A stretch of DNA of 64,000 nucleotides from Burkholderiales bacterium (GTDB lineage Bacteria; Pseudomonadota; Gammaproteobacteria; Burkholderiales; Burkholderiaceae_C): the NCBI GenBank assembly GCA_016223165.1, contig JACRPO010000001.1, positions 248,001 to 312,000 of the forward strand. Direction: 5' to 3'. Within the stretch, counting starts at the first letter, position 1. Every line of letters starts with the position of its first letter. The notes beneath the pieces were generated by a model, which ran no database searches, was not told the origin of the DNA, and saw only the letters and a program-made list of their open reading frames with translations. Shown in pieces: positions 27,470 to 36,256 of this stretch. The translations under genes were made by a program, and so were the position numbers.

Positions 27470-27662
27470 GGTCTTCCTCGGCAGGCAGGCGGCCTGCGGC
27501 CACGGCAGTCCGTCGTCGCAGGGTGCGGGCGGCCAGTGTGGCGCCGCGGCGTGTGCGCTGCGCGTGCCGGCGGTGAAGATTCTTTGCCGCCCTGGCCGTG
27601 CTGGCGTCTTGCTCGCTGCCGCTTTCCGGACGCGGACGCAGCTGCGGCTGCGGCCGCCGTCC

Positions 27663-29039
27663 CTACCTGGCCAGCATCCGGTTCACGGCTTCGACGTCGC
27701 CGGCGGCCAGCTGCCCCGAGGCCTGGCGCAGGCGCAGGCCGCCGACGAGCACGTCGTAGCGCGCGCGCGCCAGGTCGGCCTGCGTCACGAAGAGCTGCGT
27801 CTGCGCGTTGAGCACGTCGAGGTTGACGCGCACGCCGACGCGGTAGCCGAGCTGCGTGGCCTCGAGCGCGAGCTTGGAGGAGGCCTCGGCCGCCTCGAGC
27901 GCCAGCACGCGCGCCTGGCCCGACTGCACGCCGAAGAAGGCGACGCGCGTGCCCTGCGCGACGCCGCGCCGCGCCGCCGCGAGGTCCTGACGCGCCCTCT
28001 CTTCGAGCGACAGGGTCTCCTGGATGCGGTTGCCGGTGGCGCCGCCCGTGTACAGCGGCATGTTGAACTGCACGCCGATCGACGCCGAGCGCCACGAGCC
28101 GGGGATGCTGTTGGGATAGCGTCCGCTGTACCGGTTGGCGCCCACCGAGGCCACCGCATCGAGCGTCGGGCCCTCGGCCGCCTTGGCACGCTCGGTCTCG
28201 AGCGTCGCGACCTCGAGGCCGGCCTGCGCGCGGCGGATCGTCGGATGCCGTGCATCGGCGTTGCCCACCCAGGCCTCGGGCTCGGCCGGCGTCAGCGCCG
28301 GCAGCACGACCGGCACGACGAGCGGCTTGGGCGCCACGCCGCTGCGGCCGACGAGTGTGTCGAGCGCGATGCGTTTGGCGCGCAGGTCGTTGTCGGCGGC
28401 GATCTCCTGCGCCGTGGCGAGGTCGAAGCGGGCCTGCGCCTCGCGCGTGTCGGTGATGGTGGCGGTGCCGACCTCGAAATTGCGCTTCGCGGAGGCGAGC
28501 TGCTCGGTGATGGCGGCCTTGCTCGCGCGCGTGGTGGCGAGCGTGTCCTGCGCCGCCAGCACGTCGAAGTAGGCGGCGGCCACGCGCACGATCAGGTCCT
28601 GCTCGGCGGTCTCGAACTCCGCTTTCGCCAGCAGCAGCGAGCGCATGGCCTGCGCCTGCGCGGCGTCGTTGGCGCGGTTGTACAGCGGCATGCGGCCTTG
28701 CAGCGACGCGTTGAGGTTGTTGCTGTCGCCGGTGGGCCCGATCGGCGGCGAGAGGGTGCTCGTGGTCGCGCCGGCCACGGCCGAGAGGCTGGGGCGGCTC
28801 AGTGCCTCGGCCTGCGCCGCGCGGTACTCGGCCGCCTGCGCCTGCGCCCTGGCGGCGAGGTAGGTGGCGTCGAAGGCGCGCGCCGCCTCGTACAACTCCT
28901 GCAGGCTCTGCGCGCGCGCACCGGTGGCGGCAGCCGCGGCGGCGAGGCCGAGCAGCGCGGCGGCGGCGAGCCGCTGGAGGCGGGCGCGCGACCGTGGGGC
29001 GGCGGCGGGGCGGCGGCTCATCGAAGCTGGCGCGGGCAT
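27663..29039 (-). CDS. tolC: TolC-family outer membrane efflux protein
   Basis: A 458-residue outer membrane factor: signal peptide (LAAAALLGLAAAAAATGARAQ), SLQELYEAARAFDATYLAA at the mature start, and two repeats of coiled-coil helices with the recurring AEFETAEQDLIVRVAAAYFDVL and TQLFVTQADLARARYDVLV segments of the TolC type. It forms the trimeric outer-membrane channel for RND or type I systems. ATG 29039 has a strong AGAGGAG site five bases upstream, and was preferred to the ATG 39 bp further out. It is the last gene of the TetR-adaptor-pump-Pcm cluster, 258 bp after Pcm. That gap contains a 22-bp direct repeat (29193-29214, 29223-29244) and no gene. Confidence 0.93.
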   Translation of the reverse strand: MPAPASMSRRPAAAPRSRARLQRLAAAALLGLAAAAAATGARAQSLQELYEAARAFDATYLAARAQAQAAEYRAAQAEALSRPSLSAVAGATTSTLSPPIGPTGDSNNLNASLQGRMPLYNRANDAAQAQAMRSLLLAKAEFETAEQDLIVRVAAAYFDVLAAQDTLATTRASKAAITEQLASAKRNFEVGTATITDTREAQARFDLATAQEIAADNDLRAKRIALDTLVGRSGVAPKPLVVPVVLPALTPAEPEAWVGNADARHPTIRRAQAGLEVATLETERAKAAEGPTLDAVASVGANRYSGRYPNSIPGSWRSASIGVQFNMPLYTGGATGNRIQETLSLEERARQDLAAARRGVAQGTRVAFFGVQSGQARVLALEAAEASSKLALEATQLGYRVGVRVNLDVLNAQTQLFVTQADLARARYDVLVGGLRLRQASGQLAAGDVEAVNRMLAR

Positions 29040-29297
29040 GGGACTCCTCTGCGTGGATCTTGTGGATCTGGGTGGCAAGACGGCGCCGCCGCGACGGTGG
29101 CCGCGCCGGCCCGGGTTATAGGGGGCGGGCGCTGCCGCCGTCTGTCGCCTTGCGACGACTGGCGCGCGGCATGCGCCGCCCGGCGCAAATCGTGCGACAG
29201 GCTGCGGCAGCGGCCTCCTGGCTGCGACAGGCTGCGCCAGCGGCGTGCGGACGATGCACCGGGACGCTCGGCACAGGCACCTTGCCGGCCCCGGAAC

Positions 29298-29981
29298 TCA
29301 GAAGTGGAAGCGCGCGGGCTCGGCGAATCCGAGCAGCCGCGGCGCGACGGTGTCGAAGAGGTCGCGCTCGGCATACGCGTTATGCGCGCTGCGCGTGACG
29401 AGGCGGGCGGTCATGATCGGCTCCTGGCCGACGATGGCGACGAGCCTGCCGCCGGGCTTGAGCTGCTCGAGCAGCGCCGGCGGCACCTCGGCCACCGAGC
29501 CCGAGAGCACGATGGCGTCGTACGGGCCTTCGGCCGGCCAGCCGCGCGCGCCGGCGGCGGCATCGACCTCGTGCACGCTGGCGTTCTGCACACCGTTGCG
29601 GCGCAGCGCCTCGCGCGCCAGGCGCGCCAGATCGGGCCGGCATTCGAGCGTGTGCACGTGCATCGCGCGGTGCGCCAGCAGCGCGGCCATGAAGCCCGAG
29701 CCGGTACCGATCTCGAGCACCTTCTCGTGCCGCTGCAGGCGCAGCTCCTGCAGCAGGCGTGCCTCGACCTTGGGCTCGAGCATGCAGGCGCCCTCGGCGG
29801 CGGCCTCGGCGCCGGGCAGCAGCGGCACCTGGGTGTCGACGAAGGCGAGCGCGCGGTAGGCGGCGGGCACGAAGTCCTCGCGGCGCATCGTCGCGAGCAG
29901 GTCCAGCACGGCGGGGTCGAGCACGTCCCAGGGGCGGATCTGCTGCTCGATCATGTTGAAGCGGGCGAGTTCGGTGTTCAT
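29298..29981 (-). CDS. pcm: Protein-L-isoaspartate O-methyltransferase-like protein
   Basis: A 227-residue class I methyltransferase with the Pcm N-terminus (MIEQQIRPWDVLDPAVLDLL, then REDFVPAAYRALAFVDTQVPL) and the SAM-binding motif EIGTGSGFMAALLA. The family methylates isoaspartyl residues in damaged proteins. This subgroup, found beside tolC in betaproteobacteria, lacks experimental support that I know of, so the substrate is not certain. It lies between the RND pump gene (41 bp) and tolC on the same strand. No signal peptide is seen; cytoplasmic. Confidence 0.88.
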   Translation of the reverse strand: MNTELARFNMIEQQIRPWDVLDPAVLDLLATMRREDFVPAAYRALAFVDTQVPLLPGAEAAAEGACMLEPKVEARLLQELRLQRHEKVLEIGTGSGFMAALLAHRAMHVHTLECRPDLARLAREALRRNGVQNASVHEVDAAAGARGWPAEGPYDAIVLSGSVAEVPPALLEQLKPGGRLVAIVGQEPIMTARLVTRSAHNAYAERDLFDTVAPRLLGFAEPARFHF

Positions 29982-30022
29982 GGTGTTGTCGGCAGGGGCG
30001 GGCCTCGCGAAGCGGCGCGATT

Positions 30023-33000
30023 CTAGGTCGTGGGGTTGACGGCAGCTTGCGATGGCGCAACCAGCTTGCGGCCGCGCCGGCGCGCCCAGGCGGCGAGGTC
30101 GTCGAGCCAGCAGTAGATGACCGGCACCACCACCAGCGTCAGCAGCGAAGAGGTGATGACGCCGCCGATGACGGCCTGGCCCATCGGCGCGCGCTGCTCG
30201 GCCCCTTCGCTGAGTGCGAAGGCGAGCGGCACCATGCCGAAGACCATCGCCAGCGTCGTCATCAGGATCGGCCTGAGGCGCACGCGCGCCGCGTACAGCA
30301 GCGCCGCCGTGCGTTCCATGCCGGGCGCGCGCGTGCCGTCGGGGCCTGGCGCACCGGCGCGCGAGCCGCCCGGCCCGACCGTGCCCGCGCGGGCACGGAT
30401 CGCGAAGTCCACGAGCAGGATGGCGTTCTTCGTCACCAGGCCCATCAGCATGACGATGCCGATGATCGAGAACATGTTCAGCGTGCTGCGGAAGGCGAGC
30501 AGGGCGAGCACGACACCGATCAGCGTCAGCGGCAGCGAGCTCATCAGCGCCAGCGGCTGCAGGAAGCTCCTGAACTGGCTGGCGAGGATCATGTAGATGA
30601 ACACCACCGCCAGCGCCAGCGCCCCCACGGCGTAGCTGAACGACTCCTGCATGTTCTTCGTGCTGCCGCCGAAGACGGCGCGATAGCCGGGCGGGAAGGC
30701 GGTGTCCTGCAGCACGGCGCGGATGTCGTCGCCCACCTCGCCCGGGCTGCGGCCGAGCGCGTTGGCGTCGATGTTGATCTCGCGGTTGAGGTCGCGCCGG
30801 TTGATCTGGTTGGGGCCCGAGCTCGGGCGCAACTCGGCCACCTGCGACACGCGCACGCTGCGCACGCTGCCGTCGGCGTTGGCCAGCACGAGCGGCAGGT
30901 TGGCGAGGTCGCCCGGCGCCACGCGCTGCTCGGGCGCCAGGCGCAGGCGCACGTCGTAGTTCTGGCCGTCGCTGGCGCGCCAGCTGCCCACGCTGATGCC
31001 GGCCACCAGCGTGCGCAGCGTCGTGGCCACGGTGTTGACGTTGAGGCCGAGGTCGGCGGCGGCGTCGCGCTTGATGTCGACGGCGAGCGTGGGCTTGTCG
31101 GGCTTGAGCGTGCTGTCGAGGCCGACGAGGCCGGGGATCTGCGCCAGCCGCGCCATCACCTGGCGCGCCAGCCGCTCGAGCTGCCCGAGGTCGTCGCCCT
31201 GCAGCGAGAAGGCGATGCTCTTGTTGCCGCCGAGGTCGGTGACACCGAGATTGGTGACCGTGATGCCGGGGATGCGAGCCAGCCGCTCGCGCAGCGGCCC
31301 GGCCATCTCGGTGACGCTGCGCTGGCGCTCCTTGCGGTCGACCAGGCGCACGTAGACCGCGCCGTAGATCTTGCCCTGCGCGAAGCCCGAGTTGATGGTG
31401 GTGACGGTGTGCTTCACTTCGGGCAACTCGCGCAGCGCCGCGTCGATCTGCCGTGCGCGCTGCTCGGTCACCTCGAGCGCGCTGCCCACGGGGGTGTAGA
31501 AGTTGATCTGCGTCTCGCTGAAGTCGGCCTTCGGCACGAACTCCTTGCCCAGGCTGCCGGCGAGCACGACCGCGAGCACGAAGGTCGCCGCGGCGATGGC
31601 GACGGTGGCGAGCTTGTGCTCGAGCGACCAGCCGAGGATCTTCTGGTAGCCGTTGGCGAGCCACTCCTGGAAGTGGTCGAAGGCACCGGTGACGCGGCCG
31701 ATGCTGCGGTCGTAGAGCGTCTCGGGCTTGTCCTGCCGGCGGTGGTGCGCCTGCGGCGAATCGTGATGACCCAGCCGCTCCGCGGCCGGGTCGTGCCAGA
31801 TGCTGGAGAGCATCGGGTCGAGCGTGAAGCTCACGAACATCGAGATCAGCACCGCCGCGACGATGGTGATGCCGAACTCGTGGAAGAACTTGCCGACGAT
31901 GCCGCCCATGAAGCCGATGGGCAGGAAGACGGCGACGATCGACAGCGTCGTCGCCAGCACCGCCAGCCCGATCTCGTCGGTGCCGTCGAGCGCGGCCTGG
32001 CGCGGGCTCTTGCCCATCTGCACGTGGCGCACGATGTTCTCGCGCACGACGATGGCGTCATCGATGAGCAGGCCCACGCACAGCGACAGCGCCATCAGCG
32101 TGATGCCGTTGATCGTGAAGCCGAACGCGTACATGAACAGGAACGAGCCGATCAGCGCGATCGGCAGCGTGAGCCCGGTGATGACGGTGCTGCGCCACGA
32201 GTTGAGGAAGAGGAAGACGATGAGGATCGTCAGCGCCGCGCCTTCGAGGAGGGTGCGCTGTACGTTGGCCACCGAGACGCGGATCGAGCGCGAGTTGTCG
32301 CGGTTGATCTCGGTCTTCATGCCCTTGGGCACCAGCGCCTGCGCCTCGGCGAGCGCGCGCTTCAGGCCGTCGACGACGGCGATGGTGTTCTCGCCCTGGC
32401 TCTTCTGCACCGACAGCAGCACCGTGCGCTGGCCGTTGTAGAGCGCCAGGCTCTCGGTCTCCTGCGGGCCGTCGACGACCTCGGCCACCTGGCCCAGGCG
32501 CACGACGGTGTTGCCGGCAGCTGCGTTGGTGGCTCCGGCGGCGGCCATGGCCTTGCGCGCCACGACGATGTCGCGGAAGTCGCGCGGCGTCGCCAGGCGC
32601 GCGTTGACCTGCACGACGCGCTCCTGCTCGCGCGAGCGCAGCGCGCCGAGCGGCAGCTCCTGGTTCTCGCTGCGCAGCGCCGCGGCCACCTGCTCGACGC
32701 TGACGCCGAAGGCCTCCATCGCCGCCGGCTTCAGGTGGATGGAAATCTCGCGCGCGACACCGCCCACGACGGTGACGGCGCCGACGCCGCGCACGTTCTC
32801 GAGGCGCTTCTGCAGCACCTGGCTGGCCCAGGTGGTGAGTTGCTGGGCGCTGACGCCGGGTTCGGTGGCCAGCACGGCGACGTTGAAGATGGGCTGGCTC
32901 GCAGGGTCGAAGCGCGAGATGCGCGGCTCCTTCACCTCGTCGCGCAGCAGCGGGCGAATGGCGGCGACCTTCTCGCGCACGTCCTCGGCCGCCTTGCGGC

Positions 33001-33301
33001 CGTCGACGTCGAGGTTGAACTCGATGATCGTGACCGAGCTGCCCTCGTAGCTGCGCGAGTAGAGCGAGCTGATGCCGGCGACGGTGTTGACCGCCTCCTC
33101 GACCTTCTTCGTCACCTCGGCCTCGACGATCTCGGGGCTGGCGCCGGGGTACTCCATCGCCACCACGACGGTGGGAATGTCGATGTTCGGGAACTGGTCG
33201 ATGGCCAGCCGCTGGTAGCTGAAGAGGCCGAGCACGACGATGGCGAGCATCACCATCACGGCCATGACCGGGTTGGCGATCGAGACACGGGTGAACCACA
33301 T
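30023..33301 (-). CDS. RND-family hydrophobe/amphiphile efflux pump (AcrB/MexB-like inner membrane subunit)
   Basis: A 1092-residue RND transporter with the usual twelve helices and two large periplasmic loops. The first helix is WFTRVSIANPVMAVMVMLAIVVLG. The proton-relay aspartates are in VGLLIDDAIVVREN on TM4, and the partner segment GLVTKNAILLVDFAIRAR on TM10. It exports drugs, solvents or metabolites through the adaptor and TolC encoded in the same cluster. Its start lies 39 bp after the adaptor's stop. A Gly/Pro/Ala-rich insert of about 25 residues (30313-30398) lengthens the cytoplasmic loop after TM10, and another Ala-rich stretch (AMAAAGATNAAAGN) lies in the first periplasmic loop. 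Substrate not predictable. Confidence 0.95.
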   Translation of the reverse strand: MWFTRVSIANPVMAVMVMLAIVVLGLFSYQRLAIDQFPNIDIPTVVVAMEYPGASPEIVEAEVTKKVEEAVNTVAGISSLYSRSYEGSSVTIIEFNLDVDGRKAAEDVREKVAAIRPLLRDEVKEPRISRFDPASQPIFNVAVLATEPGVSAQQLTTWASQVLQKRLENVRGVGAVTVVGGVAREISIHLKPAAMEAFGVSVEQVAAALRSENQELPLGALRSREQERVVQVNARLATPRDFRDIVVARKAMAAAGATNAAAGNTVVRLGQVAEVVDGPQETESLALYNGQRTVLLSVQKSQGENTIAVVDGLKRALAEAQALVPKGMKTEINRDNSRSIRVSVANVQRTLLEGAALTILIVFLFLNSWRSTVITGLTLPIALIGSFLFMYAFGFTINGITLMALSLCVGLLIDDAIVVRENIVRHVQMGKSPRQAALDGTDEIGLAVLATTLSIVAVFLPIGFMGGIVGKFFHEFGITIVAAVLISMFVSFTLDPMLSSIWHDPAAERLGHHDSPQAHHRRQDKPETLYDRSIGRVTGAFDHFQEWLANGYQKILGWSLEHKLATVAIAAATFVLAVVLAGSLGKEFVPKADFSETQINFYTPVGSALEVTEQRARQIDAALRELPEVKHTVTTINSGFAQGKIYGAVYVRLVDRKERQRSVTEMAGPLRERLARIPGITVTNLGVTDLGGNKSIAFSLQGDDLGQLERLARQVMARLAQIPGLVGLDSTLKPDKPTLAVDIKRDAAADLGLNVNTVATTLRTLVAGISVGSWRASDGQNYDVRLRLAPEQRVAPGDLANLPLVLANADGSVRSVRVSQVAELRPSSGPNQINRRDLNREINIDANALGRSPGEVGDDIRAVLQDTAFPPGYRAVFGGSTKNMQESFSYAVGALALAVVFIYMILASQFRSFLQPLALMSSLPLTLIGVVLALLAFRSTLNMFSIIGIVMLMGLVTKNAILLVDFAIRARAGTVGPGGSRAGAPGPDGTRAPGMERTAALLYAARVRLRPILMTTLAMVFGMVPLAFALSEGAEQRAPMGQAVIGGVITSSLLTLVVVPVIYCWLDDLAAWARRRGRKLVAPSQAAVNPTT

Positions 33302-33340
33302 GGCGGCGGTCGGCGGGGCGTGCGGGCCGGGGTGGCCCGC

Positions 33341-34585
33341 TCAGCGCGAAGCCGCCGCGGCGACGGGCCTGGTGGCGGGCGCGGCTGCGGCCGCGGGTGC
33401 GACGGCGTCGGCCGCCACCGCGGCCGGCGCCGAACCCTGCGCCACGTCCGGCAGCGCCAGCCGCGTGCCGCCGCGCAGGCTGCCGACGGTGCCGCGCAGC
33501 ACGATGCTGCCGGGCTCGAGGCCGGTGGTGATCTCCACGGCCGGCTCGGGGCGCGCGCCGGCGCCGAACGTCGCGTCGCCGCGCTGCCCCACCGTCACCA
33601 CGCGCTCCACCGCCAGCCCCTGCTGCGCCACGACGACATAGGGCCGGCTCTGGTCGAAGCGCAGCGCCGAAGCGGGGATCACGAGGGCCGTGCGGCGCTG
33701 CAGCTCCACCGTCGCGCGGCCGAAGAGGCCCTGGCGCAGCGCCGGGTGGCTGTCGAGCAGCAGGTAGGCCATCACCGTGCGCGTGCCGGCGGTGGCGCTC
33801 GGGTTGATGCGCACGACGCGCGCGGCCACGGGTTCGGCGAGGCCGTCGATGGCCACGCGCGCCGCCTGGCCGACGCGCACCGACGGCACGTCTTCGGGGG
33901 CGACGGCGGCCTCCAGCTCGATGCGCGAGAGGTCGACGATCTCGACGAGGCGCGTATCGACGGCGACGCGCTCGCCCGGCTGCACCAGCCGCTGCGAGAC
34001 GAGGCCGGCGATCGGCGCGCGCACCTCGCCGTCCTTCACCGCCTTGCGCGCGATCTCGGCCGCTGCCCTGGCCGCCTGCAGTGCCGCGCGCGCCGCGGCG
34101 GCGTTGCTCACCGAGGTGTCGAGCGCGTTGCGCGAGATGAAGCCCTGGTTCACGAGCGCCTGGTTGTTGGCGAGCGTGCGCTCGGCGATCTCGAGCTGCG
34201 CCTCGGCGCTCTGCGCCTGGTCCAGGGCCTGGCGCAGGCGCCAGTCGTATTCGGTGGTGTCGAGCTGGCCGATGAGCTGGCCGGCGGCGACGCGGTCGCC
34301 CTCGCGTACGGCGAGGCTCTTCACCTCCGCTGCGACACGGGCCTTGACGAAAGCGCTCTGCACCGCCTTCAGGCCGCCGCTCACCGCAAGGGTCTGCGTC
34401 AGCTCGGAGTGCCGGGCGCGGGCGAGGTCGGTGGCGGCGAGTTCGACCGCCGGCATCGGTGCCGATGCGGCGGCCTTGGCCGCGCCGGCGGAGCCGGGCT
34501 TGCGGTTGGCGAGCCCGCGCGCCAGCAGCGCGCCGAGCGCCAGCAGCACCACGAGGGCAAGGATCCAGCGTGTTCTGCGGCTCAT
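33341..34585 (-). CDS. RND efflux periplasmic adaptor (membrane fusion protein)
   Basis: A 414-residue HlyD/AcrA-type adaptor. An N-terminal membrane anchor (WILALVVLLALGALLARGLA) is followed by the lipoyl half-motif REGDRVAAGQLIGQLDTTEYD, an alpha-helical hairpin (about 120-185) and the second lipoyl half GEVRAPIAGLVSQRLVQPGERV. Beta-barrel and membrane-proximal domains follow. It bridges the RND pump and TolC across the periplasm. Its ATG lies 8 bp after the TetR stop, so the local repressor, adaptor and pump are one transcript. The C-terminus ends in an Ala/Pro/Val-rich tail of low complexity. Confidence 0.94.
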   Translation of the reverse strand: MSRRTRWILALVVLLALGALLARGLANRKPGSAGAAKAAASAPMPAVELAATDLARARHSELTQTLAVSGGLKAVQSAFVKARVAAEVKSLAVREGDRVAAGQLIGQLDTTEYDWRLRQALDQAQSAEAQLEIAERTLANNQALVNQGFISRNALDTSVSNAAAARAALQAARAAAEIARKAVKDGEVRAPIAGLVSQRLVQPGERVAVDTRLVEIVDLSRIELEAAVAPEDVPSVRVGQAARVAIDGLAEPVAARVVRINPSATAGTRTVMAYLLLDSHPALRQGLFGRATVELQRRTALVIPASALRFDQSRPYVVVAQQGLAVERVVTVGQRGDATFGAGARPEPAVEITTGLEPGSIVLRGTVGSLRGGTRLALPDVAQGSAPAAVAADAVAPAAAAAPATRPVAAAASR

Positions 34586-34593
34586 GCGAAGGC

Positions 34594-35373
34594 TCAATCG
34601 GCGACCGGGGCGACCGGGGCGACCGGGGTGACCGGGGCGGCCTGGGTCGCCCGGTGGATGGTTTCGTCCGCCGCCGCCGCGCGCGTTTGCAGGCCGTGCA
34701 GCACGAGGTCGAGGTGCGTGCGCAGCATGCTCTCGGGGTCGAGTGTGGCGCAGCCCTGCATCGGGCAAGCGCCCACCGAATGCTGGTGCAGCGCGAGGAA
34801 GATCATCGGCGCCATCAGCGCCTGCGCCGTCTCGTGCAGCGGCAGGTCGCGGAACTCGCCGCTCGTGACGCCGCGCTGCACCACGGCGCAGAACAACTCG
34901 TCGGCCGGCACGATCACCTCGTCGGCGTAGAACTGGGCGAGCTCGGGGAAGTTGCGCACCTCGGCGATGATGATCTTGTGGATGCCGGCGGCGCGCGTGC
35001 GGCCGATGCGCTCCCACCAGGTCAGCATCAGCTCGACAAGCAGGTCGGCGCTGCGGCCGGCGAACTGCGCCACCGCCTCCTTGCCCTCGGCGATGAGCGA
35101 GCCGAGGTTCTGCCGCACCACGGCCTTGAACAGCTCCTCCTTGCTCGGGTAGTACAGGTACAGCGTGCCCTTGGAGACGCCGGCGCGCTGCGCCACCTCC
35201 TCGGCCCGTGTGGCGGCAAAACCCTTCTCGACGAAGAGCTCGAGCGCCGCGTCGAGCAGTTCCTGCGGGCGCGCTTCCTTGCGGCGCTGGCGGGTGGGGT
35301 GGTCCTCGGTGCGCGCGGCAGTGCCCGAGGCGGCGGGGGCGCCGTGGGTGACGGCGTTGGGGGGTGATCTCAT
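34594..35373 (-). CDS. TetR/AcrR-family repressor of the efflux operon
   Basis: A 259-residue regulator. The TetR helix-turn-helix is at about residues 36-82 (ELLDAALELFVEKGFAATRAEEVAQRAGVSKGTLYLYYPSKEELF), followed by a ligand-binding domain of normal length. It is the first gene of the pump operon, so it should repress its own operon through the palindrome at 35381-35398 until a pump substrate binds. The basic N-terminal extension and the C-terminal PVTPVAPVAPVAD tail, made by a 9-bp repeat, lie outside the conserved fold. The partner ligand is unknown. Confidence 0.93.
   Translation of the reverse strand: MRSPPNAVTHGAPAASGTAARTEDHPTRQRRKEARPQELLDAALELFVEKGFAATRAEEVAQRAGVSKGTLYLYYPSKEELFKAVVRQNLGSLIAEGKEAVAQFAGRSADLLVELMLTWWERIGRTRAAGIHKIIIAEVRNFPELAQFYADEVIVPADELFCAVVQRGVTSGEFRDLPLHETAQALMAPMIFLALHQHSVGACPMQGCATLDPESMLRTHLDLVLHGLQTRAAAADETIHRATQAAPVTPVAPVAPVAD
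34601..34636. repeat. 9-bp tandem repeat at the 3' end of the TetR gene
   Basis: Four copies of GCGACCGGG (the last with one change, GTGACCGGG) encode the Pro-Val-Ala tail. It ends only a few codons before the stop and the adaptor start. Confidence 0.9.
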
Positions 35374-35380
35374 CGCTTAA

Positions 35381-35398
35381 TGACTGACCGGTCAGTAA
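35381..35398 (-). promoter_or_regulatory. Operator palindrome of the TetR-efflux operon
   Basis: A perfect 14-bp palindrome ACTGACCGGTCAGT (35383-35396) lies 9-24 bp before the TetR start codon on the minus strand. Placement just ahead of an autoregulated TetR gene, and similarity to palindromes bound by TetR/AcrR proteins, make it the likely binding site. Binding there would also block ribosome or polymerase access. Not experimentally shown. Confidence 0.75.
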
Positions 35399-35523
35399 TC
35401 TTACGTCCGGGGCCGCCGGCCGGTCAAGGCGCGCAGCCGGGCGGAACAACGGGTGGGACAAACAGGCGGGACAAATGATCTCGGCCGCCCGTGCACGTGG
35501 CGCCGATCGGTGATCATGAACGC

Positions 35524-36102
35524 ATGATCGCGCCGCACCCGAACCGCCGCCTGCTCTGCGTCAACCTTGCCGTTGTGGCGTTGCAGGCCGGCTGTGCCTG
35601 GCCGGGCGGCCTGGGCGGGCCGCCGCGCGTCGTCCTCGGCGTGGACGAGATCGCGCGCCTTGTCGGCCGCCAGTTTCCGCAGGACCGGCGCCTGCTCGAC
35701 ATGCTCGACGTGACGCTGCAGGCGCCGGGCGTGCGCCTGCTGCCCGATCGCAACCGGCTCGCCGCGGTCCTCGACCTTGGCGTGCGCGAACGGATGCTCG
35801 GCGGGCGCTGGAACGGCCAGCTCGAATTCGACAGCGCGCTGCGCTGGGAGCCGCGCGACCGCACGCTGCGCCTGTTCCAGGCGCGCGTGTCCGACCTGAA
35901 GCTCGTGAGCACCGGCGCCCAGGTGCGCACGCCGGCCGAGCGCCTGGGCGCGGCGCTCGTCGAGCGCGTGCTCGAGGACATGGTGCTCTACACGCTCCCG
36001 CCCGAGCGCGCCGAGGCCCTGCCCGCCAGCGGCCTGGCGCCGGCCGAGGTGGCGGTGACCGCACGAGGGGTGGAGATCACGTTTTCGGCCGCGGCACGCT
36101 GA
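35524..36102 (+). CDS. DUF1439 family lipoprotein
   Basis: A 192-residue predicted lipoprotein: signal [17 protein letters not shown] with the lipobox cysteine at about residue 24. A DUF1439 domain follows ([45 protein letters not shown], then [13 protein letters not shown]), similar to E. coli YceB. The family is thought to bind hydrophobic ligands in the envelope; function unknown. It is divergent from the TetR operon with a 150-bp gap. The first in-frame ATG lies 33 bp upstream, but 35524 gives the better signal peptide. The stop lies inside the first unit of a 22-bp repeat. Confidence 0.8.
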   Translation: MIAPHPNRRLLCVNLAVVALQAGCAWPGGLGGPPRVVLGVDEIARLVGRQFPQDRRLLDMLDVTLQAPGVRLLPDRNRLAAVLDLGVRERMLGGRWNGQLEFDSALRWEPRDRTLRLFQARVSDLKLVSTGAQVRTPAERLGAALVERVLEDMVLYTLPPERAEALPASGLAPAEVAVTARGVEITFSAAAR

Positions 36103-36145
36103 CTTTCGGCCGCGGCACGCTCGCTTTTTCGGCCGCAGCACGCGG
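36082..36145. repeat. Three tandem ~22-bp units at a gene end
   Basis: The unit TTTCGGCCGCGGCACGC occurs three times with spacers of a few bases (36083-36099, 36104-36120, 36127-36143; the last has one change). The first copy holds the last codons and stop of the DUF1439 gene; the others are intergenic before uppP. Each unit contains CGGCCG, but no strong terminator hairpin was seen. Confidence 0.85.
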
Positions 36146-36256
36146 GGGGCGACGTGCCGGCCCACGGCAGCGGCCCGGGCGCTGCCTATGATCGGCGCCT
36201 CCGTCGCCTGGACCGACGCTCCAACGACCCCTTTCGCGAGGGGACCCGCGCCCCCC

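Noticed and set aside
30047..34930. Open frame of 1627 codons on the plus strand across the RND pump and adaptor
   Set aside because: The opposite strand encodes complete, recognisable RND, adaptor and TetR proteins; the plus frame has no family features.
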